DNA of 64,000 nt from assembly GCA_016709225.1 (NCBI GenBank), contig JADJEE010000002.1, positions 1,488,001 to 1,552,000 of the forward strand, read 5' to 3'. How positions within the stretch are numbered: position 1 is the first letter of the stretch; each line of letters opens with the position of its first letter. This stretch comes from Deltaproteobacteria bacterium. GTDB taxonomy: Bacteria > Myxococcota_A > Polyangia > Nannocystales > Nannocystaceae. Position numbers and translations under genes: made by a program. Positions 27,830-36,923 of the stretch are shown piece after piece. The notes beneath the pieces were generated by a model that was given only the letters and a program-made list of their open reading frames with translations, searched no databases and was not told where the DNA came from.

Positions 27830-29752
27830 TCAGGTCTCGTCACCGCTCGCACGTTCCATCGCCGCCGCCACCGGGGCACGCAGATCGAACCCCAGCAGCT
27901 CCTGCTCCGCTGCGATGCCTTTCAACGACGCACGGAACCGACGCACGCCGAAGCTGCGCAGTAGCTGCGCGGAGGCGGAATGCGCCGCCGTCTCGCGCGC
28001 GAGCACCAGCTCCGACGGACCCGCCTGCGCCTGCAGGCGCGCCGCGACATTGACCGTGGTGCCGAAGAAGTCCAAGCGATCGTTGGCGCGCACCGCGAGG
28101 CACGGTCCTTCGTGGATGCCAATCTTCACGCTGATGCCCTCACCGCCGTGCTCGTCGTTGGTGGCCGCGACCATCGCGATGCCGGCGGCGACGGCATCCT
28201 CGATCCGCGAGAACGAGACCATCACGGCGTCGCCCATGGTCTTGACCACGGTGCCGTCGTGGGCAGTTGCGCAGCGCTCCATCGAGCGGAAGTGGGCCTG
28301 CACGATCGCGAACGCACGGGCGTCGCCGACCCGCTCGTACAGCGCCGTGGAACCGGTGAGGTCGCTGAACAGCAACACGAGCCGCCCGACGCTGAGCTCG
28401 AGCCCCGCCGCGGGGGCCTCGGTGGCGAACAGCTCGACGAACTCGGGCAGCGTCGCGATCACGCTGCCGAGCACGGCGTCGCAGGACCAGGCGCCGCGCT
28501 CGATCGAGACGTACGCGGGCTCGTCGAGCGCCGACGTGACGCGCAGCGCGGTGGTGCCGTCGCTCGACGCCCCCGTCGCGGTGCACTCGACCTCGCCGGG
28601 ACGCAGCACCACCGAAAGCGATGCCGGCGCGACCGCGGCCTCGAGCACGGCGGGTCGCTGTGCGCCCAGCGTCCGCAGCAGCAGGTGCCCGTCGGCGAGC
28701 GGCAGCACCGCATCCCGCACCGCGCCCGGCTCGACCCGCAGCTGCGCGATGACGTGGGGGCGCAGCGCCGGGCTGGCCGCGCAGAACACCCCCGGCGTCA
28801 CCGGTCGCACCGCCGCGTTGCAGCGGAACACCGCCTCGACGCTGCGGCCGAAGTCGACGTCGTAGCGGATGTTGCAGGCCTCGCAGTGCACCTGCCGACC
28901 GAGCTTCTCGAGCGAGTCCTCGACCGCCGCCGAGACTCGACACACCGGGCAGTTGATCTGCCAGTTCAGGTCGACGAGCCCCGCCCGCGTGGCGTGTAAG
29001 AAGGTCCGCAGCACCTCGCGGCGATCGAGACCCCAGCCGCGCGCGCGTGCGAACGGCTGCATCTGCGCGACATCCTCGTCGGGGCGCTCGCGCAGCCACG
29101 CGATCAGGCGCTCGCTCGCGGCACCCGGGAGCTCGTAGCTACGCAGGCGCTCGGCCCGGCGCTCGAGCTCGGCGTGATCGACCGGGGTGTGCCCGCCGCT
29201 CAGCGCCGGCTTCGATCCGTCGTCGAGCAGCGCCGCGACGCGCTCGGCGGGCGGTCTCACGCCGGGCGTTTCGGCCGTCACGCGCGCGAGCGCAGGGCCA
29301 CGCAGCAGCTCGGCGATGGCCTCGAGGTAGGCGCGCGTCCGTCCTGCCAGGTGCGCGCGCACCAGCGGATTGAGCAGCCGCATGTACCACTGCGTCGAGC
29401 TACCCGAGACCGTCACGCGTGCACGGGCACCGTCGCCGTCGGGCTCGACCTCCATGCGCATGCCGCCGGTCTTCGCGGGCCCAGCGAGGAACTGCCGCGC
29501 GCCCTCGAGCATGCGGCCCTCGATCCACTCATACGGCGGCTCGATCCACTCCATCTCGACGCCGTTCTGGCGCGCGCGGGCCACGTGCACACGCCGGCCG
29601 TCGATGGTCTCCCAGCGATACGAGGCGAAGCCGAGGCCGAGCGCGCGATCGAAGCGATTGGTGTCGGTCAGCAACGCCCACACGAGCTCGGCGGGTGCGT
29701 CGTAGCGTCGCTCGATCGTGACCGCGGACTTCGGCATGCGGACCCACGCCAT
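27830..29752 (-). CDS. Class III adenylate/guanylate cyclase with SRPBCC and zinc-ribbon domains
   Basis: A 640-residue cytoplasmic signalling protein. Residues 1-150 form an SRPBCC/START-like domain (VTIERRYDAPAELVWALLTD), a hydrophobic-ligand fold. Residues about 180-420 resemble the poorly known DUF5939 type region and include a zinc-ribbon with CPVC (268-271) and CEAC (290-293). The cyclase domain (about 440-610) has LLFSDLTGSTALYERVGD, with metal-binding Asp, TVVKTMGDAVMVSF with the second Asp and a Lys expected for adenine recognition, and TTVNVAARLQAQ with the transition-state Asn and Arg. It should make cyclic AMP, perhaps in response to a lipid-like ligand. A hypothetical gene follows by 22 bases. 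Confidence 0.88.
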   Translation of the reverse strand: MAWVRMPKSAVTIERRYDAPAELVWALLTDTNRFDRALGLGFASYRWETIDGRRVHVARARQNGVEMEWIEPPYEWIEGRMLEGARQFLAGPAKTGGMRMEVEPDGDGARARVTVSGSSTQWYMRLLNPLVRAHLAGRTRAYLEAIAELLRGPALARVTAETPGVRPPAERVAALLDDGSKPALSGGHTPVDHAELERRAERLRSYELPGAASERLIAWLRERPDEDVAQMQPFARARGWGLDRREVLRTFLHATRAGLVDLNWQINCPVCRVSAAVEDSLEKLGRQVHCEACNIRYDVDFGRSVEAVFRCNAAVRPVTPGVFCAASPALRPHVIAQLRVEPGAVRDAVLPLADGHLLLRTLGAQRPAVLEAAVAPASLSVVLRPGEVECTATGASSDGTTALRVTSALDEPAYVSIERGAWSCDAVLGSVIATLPEFVELFATEAPAAGLELSVGRLVLLFSDLTGSTALYERVGDARAFAIVQAHFRSMERCATAHDGTVVKTMGDAVMVSFSRIEDAVAAGIAMVAATNDEHGGEGISVKIGIHEGPCLAVRANDRLDFFGTTVNVAARLQAQAGPSELVLARETAAHSASAQLLRSFGVRRFRASLKGIAAEQELLGFDLRAPVAAAMERASGDET

Positions 29753-29773
29753 CGTGCCACAAACCGCGGCGCG

Positions 29774-30901
29774 CTACATGCCGCGCAGGAGTGCCTGTGC
29801 GGCGCGCTCGATGTCGTCGCGCGTGGTGCTGCGACCGAGTGACAGCCGCAGGGCGCCGGCCGCCTCCCGTGGGTCCACGCCCATCGCACCGAGCACGCCA
29901 CCCACGGCGACCATGTCGCCGGGTCCGTGGTCGAGCACCGCGTGACACGCCGAGCCGGTCGATGCAGCGACCTCTGGGGCGGCCGCGAGGATCGCCGCGC
30001 CGCTGCGGTCGGGCACGCGCACGTGCAGCGTGTTCGGCAACGTCGGCACGTCGGCACCGGAGCGCACCAGCGTCGGCGCGCCCTGCCGAAGTCGCTGCCA
30101 CAGCAGCTCGCGCAGCTCGAGCTGCCGCGCCGACTCGCGCACGAGGTCGGCGGCCGCCAGCGAGCACGCGGCCCCGAGTGCGACCGCGAGCGCGACCGGC
30201 TCGGTGCCCGATCGCAGCCCGCGCTGCTGCCCGCCGCCGTGGGAGATCGGGTGGAGCGCGACGCCGCGGCGCACCACCAGCGCACCGATGCCGACCGGCG
30301 CGTAGAACTTGTGGCCGACGATCGTGAGCAGGTCGACCCCGAGCGCCCGCATGTCGACCGGGACCTTGCCGACCGCCTGCGCGGCATCGCAGTGCACCAC
30401 CACGTCGGGCGCTGCGGCGCGCGCCAGCGCGGACAGCTCCGCGACCGGCTGCAGCGTGCCGGTCTCGTTCTGCGCGAGCATCACCGTCAGCATGCCGGCG
30501 GGCCGCTGCAGCCGGCCTCGCGCTGCGACGAGCTCGACCCGCGCGTTGCGATCGACCTGCAACCGCTCGACCTCGACGCCGCGGGCGAGCACCGCCGCCT
30601 CGACCGCGGGGTGCTCGACCGCCGACATCACGATGCGGTCGCGGGGCAGCACCGCGCCGAGGATCGCGAGGTTGTCGGCCTCGGTGCCACCGCTGACGAA
30701 CACGACCTCGTCCTGCGACGCACCGACCAGCTGCGCGACCGCCTCGCGCGCCTGCGCCAGCGCGGCTGCGGCCTCACGGCCGTACGCATGACTCGACGAG
30801 GGATTGCCGAACTGCCCGCCCAGCCACGGCAACATCGCCTCGCGCACCGCAGGATGCACCGGCGTGGTCGCGTTGTGATCGAGGTAGATCGGCATCGACA
30901 T
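29774..30901 (-). CDS. Cysteine desulfurase (NifS/IscS family)
   Basis: A 375-residue PLP enzyme that removes sulfur from cysteine to form a protein persulfide. MSMPIYLDHNATTPVHPAV and SGGTEADNLAI are typical; Lys198 in TIVGHKFYAPVG binds PLP and Cys319 in ASTGSACHA is the persulfide site. Active-site loop length is of the group I (NifS/IscS) type. It stands alone, away from any iscU-like gene, but the glutaredoxin-rhodanese-NifU fusion earlier in the window could accept its sulfur. ATGs at 30901 and 30895 are both possible; TAGCAT ends six bases before the first. Confidence 0.93.
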   Translation of the reverse strand: MSMPIYLDHNATTPVHPAVREAMLPWLGGQFGNPSSSHAYGREAAAALAQAREAVAQLVGASQDEVVFVSGGTEADNLAILGAVLPRDRIVMSAVEHPAVEAAVLARGVEVERLQVDRNARVELVAARGRLQRPAGMLTVMLAQNETGTLQPVAELSALARAAAPDVVVHCDAAQAVGKVPVDMRALGVDLLTIVGHKFYAPVGIGALVVRRGVALHPISHGGGQQRGLRSGTEPVALAVALGAACSLAAADLVRESARQLELRELLWQRLRQGAPTLVRSGADVPTLPNTLHVRVPDRSGAAILAAAPEVAASTGSACHAVLDHGPGDMVAVGGVLGAMGVDPREAAGALRLSLGRSTTRDDIERAAQALLRGM

Positions 30902-30907
30902 GCGGCG

Positions 30908-30913
30908 ATGCTA
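30908..30913 (-). promoter_or_regulatory. -10-like box TAGCAT
   Basis: TGGTAGCAT on the minus strand ends 6 bases before the cysteine desulfurase ATG; there is no Shine-Dalgarno sequence, fitting a leaderless mRNA. Confidence 0.4.
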
Positions 30914-30943
30914 CCAGCCGCATCGCAACCCGCGGCCGGTCGA

Positions 30944-30974
30944 CCACGCGCGGCGGCGCCCGCCGGGCGCGTGG
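30944..30974. other. GC-rich hairpin in divergent intergenic region
   Basis: CCACGCGC (30944-30951) pairs with GCGCGTGG (30967-30974), and an inner GGCGG/CCGCC pair extends the structure. It lies between the divergent cysteine desulfurase and FAD oxidoreductase genes, where a terminator is not needed, so a regulatory or structural role is possible. Confidence 0.3.
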
Positions 30975-31068
30975 GCTCGCGGCGGCGTGCATCGAGCAGG
31001 GTGCCCTCGCTAGGCTTGGCCACGCGCGGTGTCGGGCTCCGTTCTTGCACCGCGGCGGCCAGCATCCG

Positions 31069-32280
31069 ATGGATCTCAAGAGCGGGTACCCCTTCTGGGC
31101 GATCAAGAACGGCCTGATGACCGCGTTTCCGCCGCTGACGGACGACGTACGCTGCGACGTTGCGATCGTTGGCGGCGGCATCACGGGGGCGCTCATCGCC
31201 GACGAGTTCTCGCAGCACGGACACGCGGTGGTCGTGCTCGAGCAGCGCGACGTCGGCTGGGGCAGCTCCGCGGCCAGCACCGCACTCCTGCAGTACGAGA
31301 TCGACACCCACATGACCGCGCTCGCGCAGCGCTACGGCGAGGCCGACGCGGTGCTCGCGTATCGTGCGTGCCTCGACGCGATCCCCCAGCTCCAGGCCGT
31401 CGCGACCGAGCTCGGCGACGTCGACTTCGCGACCACCGACAGCCTGTACTACGCCAGCAAGCGCGGGCACGCGAAGGACCTGCGCGAGGAGTTCGCGATG
31501 CGCCGGGCCCACGGCTTGCCGGTCGAGTTCCTCGAGGCCGCGGCGGTACGCGAGCGATTCAGCATCGCTGCGCCCTGCGCGATCCTCAGCACGGTCGCCG
31601 CGCGCGTCGATCCGTACCGGATGGCCTGTCGCCTGTTGACCCGCCTCGCCCGGCGCGGCGGCCACGTCTTCGACCGCACCACGATGGATCGCTTCGAGGC
31701 GACCGAGCGCGGCGTCACCCTGCACACCCCGCGGGGCGCGTGCGTGCATGCGGGCCATGTCGTGCTCGCGGCGGGCTACGCCGGCCAGCGGGTGCTCGGG
31801 CAGCGAGTCGCCCGCACCCGCAGCAGCTACGCATTCATCACCGACCCGATCGACGCCGACACCCTCGGCCCGTTCGCGAGCACGATGGTGTGGGAGTCTG
31901 CGCGCCCCTATCTCTACCTGCGAAGCACCGGCGACGGCCGCCTGCTCGTCGGCGGTGACGACGACGCGATCGATCTTCCGGCGCGCCGCGATCGCCGGGT
32001 CGAGACCAAGGCGCGGAGCTTGAACAAGAAGGCCCAGCGTCTGCTGCCCGACATCGCGGTGCGCCCCTGCTTCGCGTGGGCAGGCACCTTCGCAGAGACC
32101 GAAGACGGCCTGCCCTTCTTCGGCCCCCACGCCGAGCACGGCCCGCGCGTGCACTTCGCGATGGCCTACGGCGGCAACGGCATCACCTACAGCATGCTCG
32201 GCGGCGGCCTCCTGCGTGCGCGCATCGAGGGTCGCGAGCATCCGCTCGGGCGGTTGTTCGGGTTCGATCGGATCGCGTAG
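31069..32280 (+). CDS. FAD-dependent amine/amino-acid oxidase-like oxidoreductase (DAO family)
   Basis: A 403-residue flavoprotein. CDVAIVGGGITGALIADEF is the dinucleotide-binding GxGxxG fold, followed by the ALLQYEIDTHM segment and the late FAD-contact AMAYGGNGITYSMLGGGLL. The closest match by pattern is the D-amino-acid/glycine/sarcosine oxidase (DAO) family, often annotated GlpD/DadA-like; it should oxidise an amine or alcohol with FAD. The N-terminal MDLKSGYPFWAIKNGLM is characteristic of a subgroup in which the substrate is not known. The ATG at 31069 is chosen over an upstream TTG. Confidence 0.85.
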   Translation: MDLKSGYPFWAIKNGLMTAFPPLTDDVRCDVAIVGGGITGALIADEFSQHGHAVVVLEQRDVGWGSSAASTALLQYEIDTHMTALAQRYGEADAVLAYRACLDAIPQLQAVATELGDVDFATTDSLYYASKRGHAKDLREEFAMRRAHGLPVEFLEAAAVRERFSIAAPCAILSTVAARVDPYRMACRLLTRLARRGGHVFDRTTMDRFEATERGVTLHTPRGACVHAGHVVLAAGYAGQRVLGQRVARTRSSYAFITDPIDADTLGPFASTMVWESARPYLYLRSTGDGRLLVGGDDDAIDLPARRDRRVETKARSLNKKAQRLLPDIAVRPCFAWAGTFAETEDGLPFFGPHAEHGPRVHFAMAYGGNGITYSMLGGGLLRARIEGREHPLGRLFGFDRIA

Positions 32281-32324
32281 TGGGGGGGCCGGCGACGATC
32301 CGCAGCACCCGCAGCACCACGCGG

Positions 32325-32330
32325 TACCAT
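32325..32330 (+). promoter_or_regulatory. -10-like box TACCAT
   Basis: CGGTACCAT ends 6 bases before the first ATG of the frameshifted lipoprotein gene, so its promoter still looks intact. Confidence 0.35.
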
Positions 32331-32336
32331 CGAGCC

Positions 32337-33744
32337 ATGATGCGTTGCGCGCCCATCCTCACAGTCCCGCTGGTGGCCTGTGCGGATCACCCTCCCGGAC
32401 GCGCAGGTGGCAGTGCCGATGACACCACGACCACGGCGGCCACGACCGCGACCGACTCGGCACGGAGCGCAGCCACGGATTCCACCAGCTCTGGATCGAG
32501 CAGCTCGACCACTGCGGTTGCGAGCACGGGCGCCCTCGACGACACCGGGTCGAGCACAGGCGGGCGCGCGCCCGTCGTCACCACGGCATTGGTGACCGAT
32601 CAGAACCGCCATCATCCCGAGATGACGGGCGGCTGGGGTCCGCAGCTGCGCGGGGTGATGCGCACCGCGGACGGCGTGCCGTGGTTCGTCGCCGACGCCG
32701 GCCCCAGCGTCGACGTGAACAGCGCGATCCTCTACTTCCGCGGCGATGGCGACGGCTGGGCGCAGGTCGGCAGTCAGAACCACCTGCCCGATGTCCAGCA
32801 GAATGCAGCCAGCGTGATGGACGGTGCGGTCATCCGCAGCTTCGCGATCGACATCGTCGGCCATCACATGGAGCACTGCGAGTTCGCGATCGAGGATGTC
32901 ACGCCGCTCGGCTGCGCGTTCGTGGACATCGGTGGCACCTATACAACGCCCGCGAGCGCAAACTACGTCGGTGCGGCGCGCGGCCCCGACCCCGTGCAGC
33001 TGGTGTGGTTCACGGTCGTCGGCGGAGCGGGTGGTCCGGGCCAGTTCATCTATACCTACGACTACGGTGGCGGCTTCAACGGCCCGATCAGCACGGTGCT
33101 GGCGGGCTACAACGACCTGAGCTACGTGTTCGCGTCATTCCGCGGCCCGGGCGAGGTCGTGCTGGCGGGTCAGCAGTGGTCAGCAGTTCACCGGGAGCTA
33201 TCCCGCCGGCACCTACGATGCGGTCGTCGTCGAGCTCGTGCTCGGTCAGACACCGAGCTTCGTGAGCCTGGCCGACGGCGACGAGGTCGACGTCCGCAGC
33301 GCGGCCGATGTCCATGTCGATCCCGATAGCGGCGCCACGCATGTGCTGACCGAGACCGATGCCAATACGCTGGCGTACTTCTTCAAGCCCGGCGGTGCCA
33401 GCTGGGACCAGCACCGCACGATGGTTGCGAGCATCCCGGACAGCTTCCGCGGGCGCTTCGTGGCGGTCGCCGGCCAGCCACTCGCGCTCGTGCGCGGCGG
33501 TGCGAGCGACGGCGGCATCACGGTGCTGCGCGCGCGCGAAGCGGCCGACGACGCGATCGACTGGGCGGGAGCCGAGAGCCTCGCGATCCCCGACCTCGGG
33601 CCGGGCTTCGACGCGCCGTCGGCCCTCTACGTCCCTTCGCCATCGTACCAGGAGCACGACATCGAACGACTCGAGTGGGTCGCCTGCGGGACCTACGGCG
33701 TGGCCGACGGTCTGCTGTGGCACGTCGGCGTCGACGGCTGGTGA
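32337..33744 (+). pseudogene. Lipoprotein gene disrupted by a 10-bp tandem duplication
   Basis: Two consecutive reading frames together encode one exported protein of about 465 residues. The first has a lipoprotein signal (LTVPLVAC, Cys15), a Thr/Ser/Ala linker and a repetitive beta domain (ADGVPWFVADAGPSVDVNSA, LVWFTVVGGAGGPGQFIYTY). The second continues the beta domain (QQFTGSYPAGTYDAVVVE, TLAYFFKPGGASWDQHRTMV). The frame breaks at 33169-33188 where GGTCAGCAGT is present twice in tandem; removing one copy restores a continuous frame through VLAGQQFTGSY. The restored protein looks like a beta-propeller-type lipoprotein of unknown function. It is a pseudogene, a phase-variable gene or an assembly error. 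Confidence 0.8.
33169..33188. repeat. 10-bp tandem duplication causing a frameshift
   Basis: GGTCAGCAGT is repeated twice without a gap. The extra copy moves the reading frame by one and truncates the lipoprotein gene. Deleting either copy joins the two coding halves exactly in frame. Confidence 0.9.
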
Positions 33745-33842
33745 GCGCGATCGATCCCCTTGGGCGCGCAGCGGATCGGCGAGTTCACCGGCTCGCACGC
33801 CTGTTCGCGTTCGCTCGGATCGCGTGACCGCAGGCCGACCCG

Positions 33843-36800
33843 CTACAGCCGGGGCATGTGCGCCGCGATCGTCGGCTCGATCATCGCGACCCACGGCTCG
33901 AGCCACCACCCTGCGATGATCACGAGCAGCACCACCGCCAGCAGTGCGACGTGCTCGCGCGGCAGCAGCCGTGGGAAGTTCGATAGCTGCGGCGTGCGCC
34001 AGGGGCCGAGGAATGCCCGCGTGAAGCTCCACCACAGCAGCACCGAGGCGAGGTTGACCGCCGCGACCATCGCGATCGCGAGGGTGCCGTGGGCCTCGAA
34101 TGCGCCGTGGCTGGCGAGGTGCTCGGCGATGAAGCCGAGCGCACCGGGGAAGCCGGCGTATGCCAACGAGATCACGAGGAAGAGGCCGGTGAGCCGCGGC
34201 GCCGTGCGGACCAGGCCGCCGAGCGCAGCGAAGTCGGTGGTGCCGGCGCGCGCGTGGACCATGTCGGCGGCGAGCAGGAGACCGGTGCCGGCGATCGCGA
34301 GGTTGCAAGCGCTCGCGAGCCCCGCGGTCGGCCCCATCGGATCGGTCGAGGCGACCCCGACCAGCAGGCTGCCGCTGACCGCCAGCTGGAAGTAGGCGAG
34401 CGCCGAGCGCAGGCTGCCCTGGGCAAGCCCCACGAACACGCAGAAGACCATGCCGAACACGGCGATCACGGCGGGCGTGACCGCGTGTCGACCGATGATG
34501 TCACCGAACAGCTCGAGGCCCAGGCGCAGGAACAGGTAGTGACCCAGGGGCGTGAGCGCGATCGGTACGGCAGCGACCGCCGGCGAGCCCTCGAGCAGCC
34601 GCACCATCCAGCCGTGGAACGGCACCAACGGCAGGCGGATTGCCAGCGCGACCATGAACGGCACGAACAGCAGCGCCTGCGTGCGACCGCCGATACCCCA
34701 GGCCGTGATGGCGTCGAGATCGAAGGAGGTCGTCGGCAGCCGCGTGCCCAGCACGATCACGATGCCGACGAGCAACAGCGCCGACACCGTCATCGGGCCC
34801 ACCAACCAGCCCAGGCGGCGGCGTGTGCCCGCATCGGGCCCGGCGTACTGCACGAGCGACCACGATGGCGCAATCATCACGACCCACAGCAGCGCGAGCA
34901 CCAGCAGGTTGATCGACACCAACGACAGCAGCGACGCCGCGTGCAGGCACAGCAGCGACACCAGCGCGCCACGTCGAGTCCGACGCCCCAGCGCGACCAG
35001 CAACAGCATCACGAGCAGCGCCTGCAGCAGCACCAACACCACGCTGATGCCGTCGACGCCGAGGTGATAGCCCAGCCCGAGCAGCTCGTGGGGCAGACGC
35101 TCCACGAACTGCATGCCGTCGTCACCGGGCTCGAAGCGTCGGACCACGGCGATCGCGAGCGCGAGCGTGAATGCTGCGCCGCCGCGGGCGAACACCCGCG
35201 CCCACTCGTCGTCGTGGATCCGCCACACCAACACCGCGGTGACCAGCGGCAGCAGCCAGATCATCGACAGCCACGGCGTGCCACCGAATGCGGTGCCGCC
35301 GAACTCGGCCACCACCACATGCCCGGCCTCGACGTCGACCGGATCGAAGCTCATGAACGCAGCGACCACGAGCCCCGCCACCGCCAGCGCACGCGCACGG
35401 TCACGCCACCGGTCATCGAGTCGCTTGAGCGCGCCGCCCAGCGCCAGCAGCGGGCGCACTGCGACGGCCTCCTGGAACGCATCGAGATCGAAGCGATGCA
35501 GGGCACGCTCGTGCAGCCGCGCAGCCAACCCCTGCGGGCGCCGACGCTCGGGCCGACGTGTGCCGACGTACGCCACCGCCAACAACGACGCCAGCGCGGC
35601 GATCATCAGCGCCAGGTCACCGTCGGCGCCGAGCAGGCCGACGCTGCCGGTGGGTCCGTACCACCACCTGCGATTCGACAGGCCGAACGCACCCCAGGCC
35701 GCGACCACCAGCGCCAGCCCGACCAGGCCGCTGTGGACCATCCGCCCCTGGGTCGGCATCGCGTCGAGTGCGGCCGCGTGCTGCGCGGCGCGGACCTGCC
35801 GGATCACCGACGGTGCGAACAGGAACTGCACCGCGCGCAGGCCCGCGTGCAGCACCATCAGGATGACCACGAGGTGCCAGGCACCGAGCCCGCAGGCCGC
35901 GAACATGCCGCCCAGCTGCGCGATCGTGGAGTAGACGATCGATCCCTTCGCGTCCGGCTGCGCCGCACCGACTGCGGCGGCGTACACCAGCGTGAGCCCA
36001 CCGACGACGACCATCGCCGCCAGCGTGATCGTCGAGTGCTGCACGATGGGGCCGGTGCGCATCATCAAATAGACCCCGGCGTGGGCCATGACCGCGCCGT
36101 AGAACAACCCCGTCGAAGTCGTCGGCCCCTCGACCGCGTGGGCCATCCAGCTCGAGAACGGCAGCTGCGCCGACTTCGACATCGCCGCCAGCCACAGCGC
36201 CAGCCCGATCACCGTCGCGGTCGTCGGCGACAGGTGGACGGCGCCGGCGTTCATCGCCGCCCAGCCGTCGCCACCGAACTCGTGCGCCGCGAACAGCGAC
36301 GCGGTGAGCAGGCCGAAGTCGCCAAAGCGGTTGGTGATGAATGCCCGCGCGCCCGCGCGGACCGGCGCCGCACGCTCGTGAAAGAAGCCGATCAGCAGCG
36401 CCGAACACAGCCCGACCCACTCCCAGCCGAGGAACAGCAGCATGAAGCCGTCGCCGAGCGCGAGCACCTGCATGCCGGCGAGGAACAGATTGACCAGCAT
36501 GAAGTAGCGCTGGAAGCCGGCCTCGCGGTGGAGATACGCGACCGAGAACCATGCCACCACGAAGCCGAGCGTGCAGGTCATCGCGGCCATGACCGCCGAC
36601 AGCGGGTCGAGCCAGAACGCGACGTCGATGCCGTGCTTCGGCACCCACAGCCAGTGCACCATCACCACGCGGAGCGGCTGCGCCTGCTGCAGCGCGTGGA
36701 CCAGCACCACCAGCGAGGCGACCGCCGCGGTCGCAGCACCGCCGAGCGTCGCGCGCACGATCGTGCGCTCACGCAGGCGGATGCCGACCGCCGCCGCCAG

Positions 36801-36923
36801 CCCGAACCACGCCGCCAGCAACAGCGGCAGCGAGGGCAACGCCATGACGAGGAGGCCGATGACATCGAAGCCGTCGTCGGCCGCAGCTGCCACGGCGGTC
36901 GCCAGCTGCGGCGCACCGATCAT
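33843..36923 (-). CDS. dabB: DabB-type membrane subunit: fused pair of NuoL/NuoM-like antiporter domains
   Basis: A 1026-residue integral-membrane protein with roughly 25-28 helices. Residues about 60-420 match NuoL-type proton channels: LLFLGWEWVGLCSALLIGFF with conserved Glu168 and AMSKSAQLPFSSWM with Lys250. Residues about 570-960 match NuoM (GYHLGVDGISVVLVLL; VPFHGWMVRLLEGSP), but the equivalent residues are Val681 and Arg763, with the same 82-residue spacing. It overlaps dabA in an ATGA tetranucleotide, so it is the cation-coupling subunit of a DAB complex rather than Complex I; known DabB proteins carry a single antiporter domain of about 550 residues. The second half is probably structural or differently coupled. 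Confidence 0.9.
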   Translation of the reverse strand: MIGAPQLATAVAAAADDGFDVIGLLVMALPSLPLLLAAWFGLAAAVGIRLRERTIVRATLGGAATAAVASLVVLVHALQQAQPLRVVMVHWLWVPKHGIDVAFWLDPLSAVMAAMTCTLGFVVAWFSVAYLHREAGFQRYFMLVNLFLAGMQVLALGDGFMLLFLGWEWVGLCSALLIGFFHERAAPVRAGARAFITNRFGDFGLLTASLFAAHEFGGDGWAAMNAGAVHLSPTTATVIGLALWLAAMSKSAQLPFSSWMAHAVEGPTTSTGLFYGAVMAHAGVYLMMRTGPIVQHSTITLAAMVVVGGLTLVYAAAVGAAQPDAKGSIVYSTIAQLGGMFAACGLGAWHLVVILMVLHAGLRAVQFLFAPSVIRQVRAAQHAAALDAMPTQGRMVHSGLVGLALVVAAWGAFGLSNRRWWYGPTGSVGLLGADGDLALMIAALASLLAVAYVGTRRPERRRPQGLAARLHERALHRFDLDAFQEAVAVRPLLALGGALKRLDDRWRDRARALAVAGLVVAAFMSFDPVDVEAGHVVVAEFGGTAFGGTPWLSMIWLLPLVTAVLVWRIHDDEWARVFARGGAAFTLALAIAVVRRFEPGDDGMQFVERLPHELLGLGYHLGVDGISVVLVLLQALLVMLLLVALGRRTRRGALVSLLCLHAASLLSLVSINLLVLALLWVVMIAPSWSLVQYAGPDAGTRRRLGWLVGPMTVSALLLVGIVIVLGTRLPTTSFDLDAITAWGIGGRTQALLFVPFMVALAIRLPLVPFHGWMVRLLEGSPAVAAVPIALTPLGHYLFLRLGLELFGDIIGRHAVTPAVIAVFGMVFCVFVGLAQGSLRSALAYFQLAVSGSLLVGVASTDPMGPTAGLASACNLAIAGTGLLLAADMVHARAGTTDFAALGGLVRTAPRLTGLFLVISLAYAGFPGALGFIAEHLASHGAFEAHGTLAIAMVAAVNLASVLLWWSFTRAFLGPWRTPQLSNFPRLLPREHVALLAVVLLVIIAGWWLEPWVAMIEPTIAAHMPRL

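Noticed and set aside
33843..36923. Complex I or Mrp antiporter operon
   Set aside because: No other nuo or mrp genes are adjacent, and the gene overlaps a DUF2309 gene, which defines the DAB context.
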